From assembly GCA_001648575.1 (NCBI GenBank), contig LQXN01000066.1, positions 124,001-188,000 of the forward strand: a stretch of DNA of 64,000 nucleotides, written 5' to 3'. Below, piece by piece: positions 6,553 to 19,800 of this stretch; the first letter of the stretch is position 1; each line of letters starts with the position of its first letter. A program made the position numbers and the translations under genes. The notes below the pieces were generated by a model. It was not told where the DNA came from and made no database searches. It saw nothing but the letters and a program-made list of their open reading frames with translations. Source of the DNA: Sutcliffiella horikoshii DSM 8719. GTDB lineage: Bacteria; Bacillota; Bacilli; Bacillales; Bacillaceae_I.

Positions 6553-8277
6553 ATGACTTTGATACTACAAGCGAAACAAGTGAATAAAAGTTTTGGGAAT
6601 CGGGATATTTTAAAGGAAATATCTTTTGATATAAGAAATGGAGAAAAGATAGGTTTGGTCGGTTGGAACGGGGCAGGGAAGACGACCATGATGAAGTTAT
6701 TGATGGGATCGGTACAACCGGATTCAGGAAGTATTACGAGATATCCAGCTGAAATTAAAATTGGTTACCTGCCTCAAAGCACCGACTATACAATAAATAC
6801 TGATCATGAACTTGAGGAAGACGCAAAAGAGCTTTTACGTGCAGCAAGTGAATTGGGTATGTCGAAATCAATTATCAGGGAAGGGGCTTACTTAGATACA
6901 TTGAGTGGTGGAGAGAAACTCAAACTGGCATTGGCAAAAATATGGACACAATCGCCTCAGCTCCTTTGTCTGGATGAGCCGACAAATCACCTGGACATGA
7001 AGGGCGTCACCTGGCTGATAACAGAACTAAATAAATTTGCTGGTGCAGCAATCATCATTTCCCATGATAGATACTTCTTGGACCAAACGGTTACAAAGGT
7101 ATATGAAATTGAAGAATGTAAACTTCTTGAATATGAGGGTAATTACACTGCGTACCGGAAAGAGAAGCAACGTCGTTTCGAACACCAGGCAAGAGATTAT
7201 GGTAAACAGCAAAGAAAAATAAAAATGATTGAAGATCAAGTTGCAAACCTTAAGCAGTGGTCAGAAAAAGCTCATAGGGAAGCCGGAAAGAGAGATAATC
7301 CTGGTGAGAGGAAACAAATGGGTTTAAAGGAATTTGAACGGGTAAAAGCCAAGAAAAAGGACAATCAAATAAAATCAAAGACCAAAAGGCTTGAGCTTGA
7401 ACTGTCAAAACATAAAGTAGAGAAGCCGAAGGAAGAAGTCCAGGTTAAATTTGAATTTGAAACGGATGGGAAACGGGGCAAGAGAATTCTGGAAGCGAAA
7501 GGGCTAACCAAGCAATTTGGAGATCGACTTCTTTTCGAAAAAAGCCATTTTTATGTGAAGCATGGAGAAAGAATTGGTTTAGTTGGCGAGAATGGAGCAG
7601 GGAAAACTACTTTTATCAAAATGCTAATGGAACAGGAATCTACAACTAAAGGTTCCTTATGGAAAAGTTCCTCCCTTAAAATTGCGTATCTGAGTCAGGA
7701 AGTAAGTGACTTGCCTATGAATAAAACCGCAATGGAGTATTTAGACCTAATTGGTTGGGACCGTGTATCCAAAGCCCGCACCATTTTTGCAAACATGGGA
7801 ATGCAAGAGGAAAAATTAATTAAACCACTTCAAACCTTGAGCCTTGGTGAGAAGACTAGAGTCAAGTTGGTTCACATGATTATGCAGGAATATGATGTAT
7901 TAATCCTGGATGAACCGACAAATCATCTGGACCTGCCAAGCAGGGAACAGATGGAGACTACCTTGTCCACTTTCAATGGAACACTCATCGTCATCTCACA
8001 TGACCGTTATTTCATTGAAAAGCTATGTGACAAATTGTTGGTGATTGAAAATAATATTATCAAAAGGGTGGAAAGCGGCCTTCAAGAATATGAAGGAAGT
8101 AAAAAGACGGGGACCTCATCTTCTGTAATAGAAAAAAGGGAACAGGTTGCATTGTTGGACTCAAGGATAACGGAATTACTGGGGAAAATCACCATGGTGG
8201 ATAGACAAAGTGATGAATATACCGCTATGGATAAAGAGTTGCTGAAATTAATGCAAATAAAAAAGGAATTGGCATAA
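6553..8277 (+). CDS. ABC-F ribosome-protection ATPase (Vga/VmlR-like)
   Basis: This 574-residue soluble protein has two ATPase halves and no membrane segment. The first half has Walker A G-W-N-G-A-G-K-T-T, signature L-S-G-G-E-K and Walker B L-C-L-D-E-P-T-N-H-L-D. A charged linker occupies roughly residues 185-310. The second half has G-E-N-G-A-G-K-T-T, L-S-L-G-E-K and L-I-L-D-E-P-T-N-H-L-D, followed by a helical C-terminal extension of about 60 residues. This is the ABC-F type that binds the E-site and dislodges antibiotics (Vga, Lsa, VmlR). The ATG at 6553 follows AGGTG by seven bases. Linker length and C-terminal tail fit the Vga/VmlR group, but the drug spectrum cannot be read. An attenuator precedes it. 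Confidence 0.88.
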   Translation: MTLILQAKQVNKSFGNRDILKEISFDIRNGEKIGLVGWNGAGKTTMMKLLMGSVQPDSGSITRYPAEIKIGYLPQSTDYTINTDHELEEDAKELLRAASELGMSKSIIREGAYLDTLSGGEKLKLALAKIWTQSPQLLCLDEPTNHLDMKGVTWLITELNKFAGAAIIISHDRYFLDQTVTKVYEIEECKLLEYEGNYTAYRKEKQRRFEHQARDYGKQQRKIKMIEDQVANLKQWSEKAHREAGKRDNPGERKQMGLKEFERVKAKKKDNQIKSKTKRLELELSKHKVEKPKEEVQVKFEFETDGKRGKRILEAKGLTKQFGDRLLFEKSHFYVKHGERIGLVGENGAGKTTFIKMLMEQESTTKGSLWKSSSLKIAYLSQEVSDLPMNKTAMEYLDLIGWDRVSKARTIFANMGMQEEKLIKPLQTLSLGEKTRVKLVHMIMQEYDVLILDEPTNHLDLPSREQMETTLSTFNGTLIVISHDRYFIEKLCDKLLVIENNIIKRVESGLQEYEGSKKTGTSSSVIEKREQVALLDSRITELLGKITMVDRQSDEYTAMDKELLKLMQIKKELA

Positions 8278-8325
8278 AAAGAGGTGGTCTAAAGGTCTGA
8301 ACGACCTTTAGGCTGCCTCTTTTCA
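8277..8325 (+). terminator. Terminator of the ABC-F gene
   Basis: AAAAGAGG and CTAAAGGTC on the left pair with GACCTTTAG and CCTCTTTT on the right around the loop TGAAC. Confidence 0.8.
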
Positions 8326-8400
8326 ATTATATTTTATATAGACTGATAAGGGACTTGGTTTCATGAAGACGTATAATCTTGAATTTTCCGCTTGTAGCAC

Positions 8401-8433
8401 AAAAAAAAGACCTCTGTACTTCAACAGAGGTCT
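8401..8433 (-). terminator. Terminator of the SDR gene
   Basis: GACCTCTG (8409-8416) pairs with CAGAGGTC (8425-8432); the A8 at 8401-8408 becomes the U-run on the minus strand. Confidence 0.85.
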
Positions 8434-8442
8434 TAGGGGGGA

Positions 8443-9474
8443 TCATGTCCTTGTTTTCCATGCCTCCAACACTTTTTGCTCTTTTTCCCGATGAATGCCT
8501 GCCTTGCGTTCTTCATCTTTTCTTGCAGTTTCCCAACTATGGATATCTTTTATCGTTTCTTCCACAGGGCGCGTTTCCAGCCTGTGACCGAGGGCTTTTT
8601 CAATACTTATGGAACCTGCGCCTTTCCATGGTTCACTGCCTTCCGCAAGTCCGTGTTCTTCTGGGATCCAAAGAGGCATTTCTGTCCAAGGGGCAACATG
8701 TTGTTCCAGTAAAAAACTTTCGTCCGCCCAAACAAATTCGGCATTTGAATCTGTCGCATGTTTACATGAAGTCAAGAATTCTTCCATCGTTATGGGAGTG
8801 GTAGGACCAGTCACATTGAAAACACCGGTGATGTTTTCATCTGCCATTTTAAGTATCCAAAGCGCCATATCCCTGGCATCGATATATTGAACCTTTCTTT
8901 CTTTACGTCCAGGAGCAAGCACCTCCCCACCTTCAGCAACCCGATTGACCCAATATGAAAAGCGATCGGAATAATCATATGGACCTACCAGCAGGCCAGA
9001 ACGTACATGCAATACCTTATCTGGCATATTTGTTTCTGCCGCACGTTCACTCTCAGCTTTCAATGCTCCATAATGGGCATTTATTTGTTCTTGTGTCCCA
9101 TACCCGATTTCTTCATTTTCCTTGGCTGTCAGAGACTGGACAGGATAGTCTTCCGAAATGTTTGATGGAACCCAATCTTTGTAAACCGATATGCTTGAAA
9201 TGAAGGTATAATGCTCCACTTTGTCTGCCAGGATTCTTGTGGCTTCTGCCAAAGCTTTAGGTGTAAAACCGCATGTATCAATTGCGACGTCCCATTTTCC
9301 AGCTTCAAGAAGGGAGAGGTCCTTATTGCGGTCTCCAACAATACATTCCACTTGAGGAAACAAGTCCGGATGGTTGCCTCGGTTGAACATGGTCACTTCA
9401 TGACCTTGTTTTAACGCCTCTTCCACAATGAATCTGCCTAAAAATCTTGTTCCGCCAATCACTAAAATTTTCAT
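8443..9474 (-). CDS. NAD-dependent epimerase/dehydratase (extended SDR)
   Basis: The 343-residue protein begins M-K-I-L-V-I-G-G-T-R-F-L-G, the nucleotide-binding G-x-x-G-x-x-G turn. It carries D-x-C-G-F at about 67-71, S-S-I-S-V-Y at about 95, and an active-site-like Y-x-x-x-K in H-Y-G-A-L-K-A-E-S. This organisation matches the atypical SDR group that includes plant CSP41 and many bacterial 'NAD-dependent epimerases' of unknown substrate. TGGAGG lies seven bases before the ATG. It precedes the minus-strand terminator at 8401-8433. The nucleotide-sugar versus other substrate question is open. Confidence 0.8.
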   Translation of the reverse strand: MKILVIGGTRFLGRFIVEEALKQGHEVTMFNRGNHPDLFPQVECIVGDRNKDLSLLEAGKWDVAIDTCGFTPKALAEATRILADKVEHYTFISSISVYKDWVPSNISEDYPVQSLTAKENEEIGYGTQEQINAHYGALKAESERAAETNMPDKVLHVRSGLLVGPYDYSDRFSYWVNRVAEGGEVLAPGRKERKVQYIDARDMALWILKMADENITGVFNVTGPTTPITMEEFLTSCKHATDSNAEFVWADESFLLEQHVAPWTEMPLWIPEEHGLAEGSEPWKGAGSISIEKALGHRLETRPVEETIKDIHSWETARKDEERKAGIHREKEQKVLEAWKTRT

Positions 9475-9548
9475 ATGTAGGCCTCCAGAATTAGTCTATA
9501 TAATACCTATTCTATCTAACTTATAAATAATCCTTTTTATACATAAGG

Positions 9549-10610
9549 TCAAGCGCCCGAGGTTTCTACTTTTCTCCCGAAATACCATTTCAATAATGGT
9601 GGGACAAAGATAATGATAAATAATAACCTAATCAATTGAAGTGAGCTCACAACTGCCGGGTCTCCTCCAACGGAAGTAGCCGTCAGCACCATTTCAATCA
9701 GTCCCCCCGGTGCCACGCTGAGTATGGCAGTCGGTAAATTCAGGCTTGTCATTGAAGCTAAAATCGCCCCAAGACCAAAGGAAACCAGGATTAGCGTGAC
9801 TGTCAGGCCGAAATAAACAAAGCAATATTTGCCTCCTAGCTTCAAGTCCCCAAATGATATCCCTTTTCCCATCCCTATGCCGACTGTGATTTGTGCTGCC
9901 ACCAATAATAAAGGGGGAAGGGTTGCCATTTCAACCAGAGAAATATTTATGAGTGCTGTTAATGCAAGGGGAACGATGACAATACCAGCCGGGATCTTAT
10001 TCCTTAACAGGATCCCACCGATTATAGCAGGGATGAACCATACATACAGCCATCCCCCAAATACATAGGAGCTACCGAAGCTGGTAACGGCAGGGCCTGT
10101 TGTGCTAATTGGAAATGTATGTACAACCACAAAAGGAACCATGAACAGGACAGTCAACAAACGAACAGTTTGGAAAATAACCACCAAGGAGCTCTTTGCC
10201 TTCAATGACTCACTGGCAATCACCATTTCTGATAAACCGCCTGGTATGGAGCCAAAAACACTTGTAATCTTGTCCACCGCTATCCATTTCGTAACAAGGA
10301 CACTATTAATGATGCTGACAGTAATCAAAGCGATGGTTGAAAGAACATAGGGGAATATGTACGGTGCGACGGTCAATAAGGTATCTTTTGTAAAATAGAG
10401 TCCGAAAAACAGGCCAAGTACTAAGAAGCCGCTCTGCTTCAAAGGGTCTGGACAATAAACCTGACGCTTGAAAATACCTTGGTACAGAAGGACAAAAGTC
10501 AAAGCTCCTAATACCCATGGTAAAGGCAGGTTGCCAAGATAAAATATATATCCGCCCACTCCACCGATTACATACGCCTCTAATAAACCAATCATAGGTA
10601 TATTTCGCAT
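9549..10610 (-). CDS. AbrB-duplication family membrane protein (COG3180)
   Basis: This 353-residue protein is almost wholly hydrophobic, with about ten membrane segments arranged as two related halves. Each half has a P-G-G-L or P-G-G-L-I-E-M loop: S-I-P-G-G-L-S-E-M near residue 122 and A-P-G-G-L-I-E-M near 300. This internal repeat defines the 'AbrB_dup' (ammonia monooxygenase-like) family of probable permeases, which has nothing to do with the AbrB transcription factor despite the database name. AAAGGAG lies about eight bases before the ATG. It is followed by the SDR gene in the same direction with a 74-base gap, so the two may be co-transcribed. Substrate unknown. Confidence 0.8.
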   Translation of the reverse strand: MRNIPMIGLLEAYVIGGVGGYIFYLGNLPLPWVLGALTFVLLYQGIFKRQVYCPDPLKQSGFLVLGLFFGLYFTKDTLLTVAPYIFPYVLSTIALITVSIINSVLVTKWIAVDKITSVFGSIPGGLSEMVIASESLKAKSSLVVIFQTVRLLTVLFMVPFVVVHTFPISTTGPAVTSFGSSYVFGGWLYVWFIPAIIGGILLRNKIPAGIVIVPLALTALINISLVEMATLPPLLLVAAQITVGIGMGKGISFGDLKLGGKYCFVYFGLTVTLILVSFGLGAILASMTSLNLPTAILSVAPGGLIEMVLTATSVGGDPAVVSSLQLIRLLFIIIFVPPLLKWYFGRKVETSGA

Positions 10611-10869
10611 ATCTAAAGACTCCTTTATTTGAATAAAGCAATTGTACCATATTTCAATTGTGGTGGTGGGAAATTTTCCAATTAGTACTAACTACCCGGC
10701 AGGGGAATTTCGACATTTTTCATTGAGTAGATTGATAGATTGAATCGACAATGATATTAGGGATAATTAATCAAATTTGTTTAATTTGTAAAAAAAGTAA
10801 AATGAATAAAAGGTATGAGTCGGTTTTTCGTGTATTTAGTATAACGAATTAAATTATGGGGGTGCAGGG

Positions 10870-13800
10870 ATGCGAAGGGGGAAAAAGAAGGACGGGAAGC
10901 GTTATCTTCCAATTCTGTTTATTTTGATTCTGTTGTTTGGTAGTGTGTTGCCGCACGTAGCTTCAGCAAACGATGAAACTTTAAAGGATAGCCAAAGTGA
11001 GGATGCAGAACTGGAAAAAAAGCGGGAGGCTGCATATTATGAGGAGTCCAATAAAATGGAAGATGTAGAATTGGAGGATGGAGAATATTTGAATGTACTT
11101 TCAGGTCTTGGCTTGGAGGTCCCTGAACTTGATCAGGAAGAAGAACATGGATATTCGGAGAATGAAAAAGTAGAGACCGCTGTTATAGAAAAACTAAAAG
11201 AAAGCGAAAAAGTAAACATCATTGTCCGGTTAAAGGACAAGCCCGAATTGAATAAAATGTTCATCCATACACAAGGAAAGATGTCTCACGGAGAACGAGT
11301 TGAAATGGTGACGGAGAATCTGCAAAAGCATGCAAAGGAAAGTCAAAAAGGGGTCCAAAAGGCCATTGCAGCGCTTGAAAAAAAGGGGATGGCAGAAAAC
11401 GTTGAACCGTTATGGATAATAAATGGACTCTCGTTGACGGTGGACAAAGATGGCCTTAGTGAACTGGAAAGTCAGCATGATATTGAAAGGATAACATTTG
11501 ACGGGGAAATAGAAGCGCCAAAAGTAACAATAGAAGAAACAAAGCCGAGACTTCCCGAATGGGGGCTTGAAAAAATAAAAGCAACAAATGTATGGGGGGA
11601 ATATGGATTAAAGGGGGAAGGAATTGTCATCGGGATAATGGACTCTGGTGTAGATGGTACACACGAAGCCCTTGTTCATAATTACCGCGGACGAGATGGA
11701 AACCATCAATACTCTTGGATAGATGTTTCAGGTCAAAATTATGCCACTCCTCAAGATGGTTATGGCCATGGTACCCATGTAGCAGGTACGGCAGTAGGTG
11801 GAGGGGAGGGCGAGCCCATCGGAGTGGCGCCAGAGGCTGAATGGATTGCTGCTAAAATATTCACAGACGGCGGCTCAGCAACCATATCGGGGATACACCG
11901 GGCATTTGAATGGTTCATGGCTCCTGGTGGGGACCCTTCCAAAGCACCTCATATCGTAAACAACTCATGGGGAAATTCAAATACCTTTAATAAAGAATTC
12001 TATGAAGATGTTCAAGCATGGGTGGCAGCTGGGATTTTTCCTCTTTTTGCAGCCGGAAATAATGGCCCTGGGGCACAAACAATCGGCTCTCCAGGAAGTT
12101 TTCCAGAGTCTTTTGCAATCGGGGCAACAGATAGTAATGATCAGGTAGCATATTTCTCCAGTCGGGGGCCAGTGTATTGGATAGATGAAGAAGGGAAACA
12201 ACAAAGGCTTCTTAAACCGGACGTGACTGCTCCGGGTCATCATATATATTCTGCTTGGCCAGGGGCAAGGGGACAAGGGAAATACCATACAATAAGCGGC
12301 ACCTCGATGGCAACTCCGCATGTTGCCGGGGCGATAGCACTATTATTACAGGCAAAACCGGATCTCTCCATAAACGCTATCAAGGAGCTGTTGTCTGATA
12401 CTGCAAGGGTAGAACCTCATATGGGTTCTTTGCCAAATGACCTTTATGGGGAAGGCATCATTAATATCTACCAGGCTGTTACAGAAGCGGCTTATGCAGG
12501 ACAGTTAAATGGAACGGTTCAGACAGAAGACGGGCAAGCTGTACCAATCACTGTTTCCATTCCATCACAAGAAATCAGATTGGAAGTCACCACTGGAAAT
12601 ATTGAACTATCTGTGAGGGAAGGAAAACACAAGGTCATGGTGGAGGCCTTTGGATATAAACCACTTGTCGAGGAGGTAATGATTAAAAAGGGTGAAGTCA
12701 CTTCTGTGGCTTGGAAACTGGAAGCTTCTACGCGATATGAATTGACAGGTAGAGTACTAGATAAGGAATCAAAGTCAGAAGTGCCTTATGCGTATGTAAG
12801 TTTGAAAGGAACTCCCATTGCTTCTAGGGTGGATGCTTCAGGGAACTTTAGATTACCAAATATACCAGAAGGTGATTATGAATTGATCGTCTCTGGTGAA
12901 GGTATTATAGGATTCAAAAAACAAATAGAAGTGAAAGGGGATTTGGACCTCACGATTGAAGTGGAGAAAGCAATATCCAATCACTCTCAAGAGTGGACAA
13001 CTTCCAATAACACTCATGAAAGGAATGCAGTATCCGCCAATGCTATTGATGTGAATGAGTTGGAGGAGCAATGGAGTTATTTGAACGGAACCAAAGGGCA
13101 AATACTTTTTGCAAGCCCTACCGCTACAAAAGAATTTGTAGTATTCACAACAGACAGAGGATGGGTGACGGCATTGGACCCAAGTGACGGGGAAGAGAGG
13201 TGGAGTATCAGGCTTGGCAGTACGAACCGTTCCACTCCGACGATAGTGAACGATACAATCTATCTTTCTGGTGGGCAGGACGGCAATATTTATGCTCTTG
13301 ATATAAATAACGGAAATATTAGATGGAGCAAATCGATAGGTCAACCTGCCATCTATGAATCTCCCATCTATAAAGACAGCAAGCTTATCGTGAGTTCCGG
13401 ACTCACTGAAAATGCAAATGTTCATGCATTGGATGCTGAAGATGGAAGTGTTGTGTGGTCATATGAATTAGGGGGGTCTTCCTATTTTGGAGCTGGGTCA
13501 GGTGATCGGTATGTATATATCGGTTCCTATGAAAACAGGACGATCAGGGCTTTGCAATTATCTGATGGGACAGAGGTGTGGAGCAGACAGCTTTCACAAG
13601 AAGGCTTTGTCTCAAGACCAGTCTATAAGGAAGGCAATGTCTATGTGCAAACGTCCAACTTCAGCAATGGAGCGGGCTCACTTCTTGCGCTGGATGGGAA
13701 TACCGGGGAAATATTATGGCAAATAGCAGGGGTTGGTGATTCCCAAGCAGGATCTCCGATTCTATTTGAAGAGTTGGTTATTGTCGGTTCTTCGAATCAG

Positions 13801-16800
13801 CAGATTTTGCGTGCTTTTGATAGAACCACTGGAGAAGAAGTTTGGAACAACCGGACCGTCGGATCTACCCTGCATAATGGGGCTGTGACTGCTAATGGAA
13901 TTCTTATATTCTCAGGGACAAGCGGAGTGTTGTATGCACTTGATGCCTATTCCGGAACTATATTGAAGGAATTTTCCTTACCGGATTACAGTACTTCCGG
14001 CAGTCTTGTGCTTCCAGGTAACATAGTAGTACCACACCGAAGTGGCATAGTCAGCTATCAGTCCCAAGGAACATTAGAAGGGATGGTTCTGGATGAAGGT
14101 GGAGAGGTTCTCGATGCCAAAATCTCCGTTATGGAAACGAAATATCATGTGGAGGTTTCAGAGGATGGCAGCTATCGTTTCAAGCATCAGCCGGGAGAAT
14201 ACACTTTAAAGGTAAGTTCCTATGGGAAAAAACAAGTCATAGAGGAAATTACATTTGTTTCTGGCTATAAAGAAGAGAAAAACTTTACCCTCTCTGATGC
14301 GGGTAAAGGAGGGTTGGAAGTATCGGTCAAAGATGAACGGACAGGTGAAAATCTGGCCGGAGTGGAAGTGTCGATCCAAGATACAGATTTGACTGGAATG
14401 ACGGATGATAACGGCCGTTTAATATTTGAAGAGGTATTTGAGGGAAGCTATCAAGCTGAAGTCAAAATGAACGGATATAAAGATTGGTCAGATATAATAA
14501 CCATTAAACCAAGTGAAACATATGTGCTTGATGTGAACATTAAGCCTTTTGAAATTGCTGTACTGAATGATTGGGAAGGTGAAGTGACAACGCTTTTAAA
14601 CGCAAATGGGTTTCTGGCGGAAGAAAGAGAATGGGATGTAATTGATGACATCGGCAGCTATGAAACGATTTATCTTAATGGAGCTTATGGAACGGGTGGT
14701 TGGCGACCTGACTCCATCATGTTTAATGAATTGATAGCAAAAGCAGAAGAGCATGAAGTGAATCTGGTTTTTGCGGATTCATGGGGGAGTGGATACGGCT
14801 CGATCCGTCAGCTTACAGAATATAATCAAGACCCAAAACAGATTGCCCACTATTATGGTATGGGTCAGGTGCGTTTGCAAGTGGATGAAGAGCATCCAAT
14901 CTTAAGTGGATTCAATAAAGGCGATAGAATCACCTTGTTTACAAGAACGGGAGATTTTGTGTGGTTTAACCAACATTCAGGGCGACACCTTGCAAGTATC
15001 GGCAGTACTACTCAAGGTATGAAGGGAACAGGAGTGTCTTATAAGGCAGTCTCTGAGAATAGTGCACATCTACTTCTTGCAAACCATGGGGCTTCCCCTT
15101 GGATTTCCCCTTTACAAGGCTGGCTTCCTGATATGCAGACTGTTTTATTTAATGGTCTCGATTATCTGCAACAAACGGAATTCGGAAAAGTGACAGGGAC
15201 AATTGTCGATCTTGAAGGAAATCCAGTACATGCGGAAGTAGGCATTGTGGAAACAAATATTTCAACTGAAACAACGGGGGACAAAGCAGAGTTTGAGTTA
15301 TACCACGAACAAGGGGAATTTACAATTGAAGTAAGGGCAAACGGATATGCCACACAAACTGAAAAAGTCATATTTGAGCACGGCAATCCTTTTGAAATAA
15401 ACATTGTCTTAGCCTCTTCCAATGGGGACAAGGTATCAGGTGTAGTTACTGACGGTTTGAGCAAACAGCCGATAGCAGCTGCGGTAGTGAAGATGATCAA
15501 GGACAACGAAGTAGTGATGGAGAACGAAACATCCTCTAATGGAAGATTTGAATTTACTGGGTTGGATTATGGTTCATACATGCTAGAAGTAGAAAAGGAG
15601 GGTTTCATAAAATCCACTCAGACAATCGAAGTAGGAAGAGTTCGGGATGATGTAGCAGTGGAGCTCTTTGCTTCTCCAAGGGTTGCAGTTCTTAAAGATT
15701 ATTCTACTAGTTCGCGAAACTTCCAATCGCTGATGGGAGAGGCCGGGATAGAGGTTACCCCGCTAACTTTTGCGAATGTAATCGATGAGATCAATAATTA
15801 TGATGTTCTTTTTGTGAATGAAGCAAGTAATACGGAATTACCGTTAACACTGTTTGAGGCTTTGATGACAAAAGCCGATCAGGCAGGAACAAGCGTGATT
15901 TTTGGTGACAACAACGCCAGCAATGCGGCTATTGCAAGACTCGTCGGCTTACGGGAAGACCCATCGTCCAGAAGGACCATTACTGATACAACCAAGTCGG
16001 CTGGTTATGTGGTTGAAAGGGAGCATCCTTTATTCAAAGGAGCGAATAACGGCGAATTCCTCGAGATGACATTGCCTGCTGGAGGAAGGATTGCCTCGTT
16101 CGATGGATATTCTGGCTACACGCTTGCCACCATCAATCATGAAGGGAATGGTGATGTACATGGCCCTGGTGTTGCATACAAGCCGAGAACATCAGGCAGT
16201 GTCGAGCTGTTATTAAGTGGTCATGGATTTGGTACTTTCCGCCATAAAGATCACTATACTCCGCAAGGGAAAGAGTTCCTGGTAAATGCTGTGCTATGGG
16301 CGGCATATGTAGATTTTAATACTATTTCAGGAACACTGAAGAATGAGGAAGGTGAACCAATTCAAGCGACGGTCACCGTGAAAGATGAAGCATTCTCGAC
16401 GGTAACTGACCCTGAAACCGGAGAATTCAGTATCGCTATGGAAGCTGGGGAATATGAAATCGAAATCGAGGCATTTGGTTATAAACCTATCACAATGTCA
16501 GTCATAGTTGATCCTGATGCTGAACCATTGAATCTAACAATGGAAGTAGAGGATACAGTGGGGCAAATTTACGGAGTAATAGAAAATGAGTCGAATGGAA
16601 ATGCGATAGAAGGCGTGAAGGTGGAGGTCCTTCATGTTCCAAGGAAAGCATACACCAACGCACAGGGCTCATTCCGGATAAACAGGTTGCTGCCTGGCTC
16701 TTATGTTCTTCTTTTAACTAAGGAAGGCTATGTTGAAAAAGAGGTGAATGTCGAAGTTGGGACTCAAGGGGAAGTAGAGTTGAAGGCCCAATTAAAACCA

Positions 16801-19800
16801 TCCCCTACAGTTGGAATAATCGTGGACTCGACTTCTTCGGGGTCGGTAACGATGAAACAGTATTTAGAGAAAAAAGGCTACAAAGTATTGGAGCTCTATT
16901 ATACAGATTTGAATCTGCTCGAAGAAGTGGACATGATAATAGCAAATTCCGATTATGATAACAGTAAGATTCCGACCGCAATTGAATTTAAAGCGTTTCA
17001 AGAAGCTTTGGACAGGACTGAAACGTCCATAATATGGACTGGCCAGCATGCGGGAAGGGGTGGCATCCGTTTCATGAACACCTATGGAGATAATCCGGGT
17101 GTTGTAATTGGGGGGAGTCAGGTCGGGACCCAAGGACTTGTCTACGAGGACCATCCAATTGTCGAGGGGGTACCAGTAAATGAGCTATTCCCTGTAACCA
17201 ATGGTTCCAATTATTATTATGCATTTGATGAGTATGATGGAGAAACAATCGCGCAACTTGCTTCAGCGTCAGGGGATAGGATAGGGGAGATGATTGGTTA
17301 CAAAGGAAGAACCAATCATTCAGTGGAAGTCTTATTGGCCAACTTTACATTCGGACACCCGTATCACCCAGGGCTTCCTCAATATTTTGATGAGCATAGA
17401 GAACGAATTTTCAACAACACTATAACTTGGATTTTAGAAAACCAAGAACCTTTAGTGGGAGAACTGAATGGCACAGTGGTAAATGAGAAAAATATGCTGG
17501 TCCCTGCAACAATAACCGTTGTTGAAACAGGAAAGATAATATCTGCCAATCAGCAGGGTGAATTTTACCTTGGACTGCCTGCGGGGACGTACACAATCAA
17601 GGTAGAAGCTTTTGGTCACCTATCAAAAGAATTTACGCTGAATTTTGAAAACGGTATAAAGTCTGTAGAGACGTTTGACATAGTGACTGGCTTGTCAGGG
17701 ATAATCAAAACAACCGTGAAGGATGGTCAATCAGGCTCTGTTGTGGAGGGTGCGACAATCACTATATTGGAAACACCGATATTGGGAGTCACAGATGTCG
17801 AAGGCGAATTTGAAGCGGTCGTACCAGTCGGCTCGTATAGTGTGCGGGTGACTGCTCCGGGTTACTCCCCGGTCCTTCAAAATAATATTGTAGTAGATGA
17901 AGATGAAATCAACGAGCTTACCTTCCATTTAGGGGAATCAGAAAAAATCGGGGTCGTTGGAACGTCTGTTAATGGCGGAAGAATAATGAGTTTATTGGAT
18001 CAAAGAGGATACGATACAGAACTCCATCTAAACTCTTCCTTAGATGCCTTAATTGAAAATATCGGGGATTATGCTTTAATAATTTTCAATGACAAGCATT
18101 CAAGCATGAACAATGAACAATTCCGCTCCTTTATCGAACTTGCAGACGCTAATCAGGTCAGCATGATTTTCCCGTCACAGATGAGCAATGGAACCATCCG
18201 GGAACTTTCAACAGTGTTCAATAATCCTGAGTCTGTGAACCAAAGCTATGTGCAAGGGGAAATTCAGGTAAAGGTAGATCATAGTCACCCGATCTTTAAT
18301 GGCTTTACATCTGATATGATTACCATTTTACGAAATGGAACTAGCAATCAGCAGTATGCTGTATATGATGGATACAGCGGTACAACGATCGGGACGCTGC
18401 ATCATTCTGAGAGAGGGGTGCTTGGTAGCGGAATCGGTTATGAATACCGTACAGCAAATTCTGTACATGTACTATTGTCTGGACTTCATGCAGGGACATA
18501 TGGTAATCCAGACTCCCGCTGGACAGAGGATGCTAAAGAATTGTATTTCAATGCAGTTGACTGGGCAATTTCAGCAAGTCTTGGAGAAGTGACTGGAACC
18601 GTCCACTCAAGCGATGGGGACCCTATCCCAAATGCAACTGTTGCCATTGAAGCGTTGGAATTGGAAACAAAAACAAATGCATCCGGACAATATAAATTTG
18701 GAGTTGGTACAGGTACGTATGAAATAAAGGCAAGTGCAAGGGGGTATTTGGAACAAGTAAAAGAGTTCCAGCTATCCGAGCTAGGAGAAGAAAAGGTAGT
18801 AGACTTTGATCTTGAGAAAATAGAAGGATCATCTCTTACTGTGAAGGTAACTGATCAGGCAGAAAGTTTGCTGCAAGGTGCCAAGGTAAGGTTAACATCT
18901 TCAGATTCTTCAATTATTGAAGATGAATCGATCACAAATGAAGAAGGAACTGCAGTCTTTGCTGATCTTTTGGATGGAGAGTATGAAGTATCGGTAAACT
19001 TGGATGGTTACATCTTTTCCACTGAAAAGGTCATTCTTGAAGGAGAAGATATCGAAATTACCATTGAACTGTCCTCTATAGAGGTAGCGGTGTTAGGGGA
19101 TTGGAATGAATCAATAACCAACTTCCTAAATGGAGAAGGATTGTATGCAGAAGCAAGGGATTGGACAGTAGTAGAAAATATGGAACGTTACAAATTAGTG
19201 GTAGTTAATACCTCTAAAGGTACGGAAGGACAAATGGATGCTTTGCTCGAGATGGCCGAAGAGTATGAAGTGAGTCTGGTTTTTGCAGGCTCATGGGGAG
19301 ATGGATCTATACCTCTCTACGCAAAAATGACTGGTTATCCTGAATTGGATCAGCAGGGATACAAGGAGAGTTCTGTTAAGCTGAAAGTTCAAGAAGACCA
19401 TCCGATCTATAAGGATATTAAAACGGATGAGGAAGGCTTTATTGTTATCCATAGTGAACAGAGTCCCTATGCGACATTCAAAGAATATCCCGGTGAGATT
19501 ATAGGTGATATTCATGTTAATGGTGAAGACAAGGGTGCAGCCATTGCCTATGAATTTAAAGGTGAAAAACATATGCATCTATTGTTATCAAGTTTTGCCG
19601 TAACAAATATTATAGGGCCAGATAGAGGATGGACAGAAGAAGGAAAACAATTTTATGTCCAGGCGTTAAGATTTGCGATGGATGCAAAAAGACAGGAAGA
19701 ACCTGTGCAACCTCCAGTGGCGCCGAAGTGGGAACAAAAAAGGATCCAAACCGGTGATAAACCTGTTTCTGTAAAAGGAATTGCTGAAGCACTATCACTC

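Noticed and set aside
12853-13425. 190-codon frame antisense to the giant protease
   Set aside because: Lies inside the beta-propeller region of a continuous 3071-codon gene and shows no start signal.
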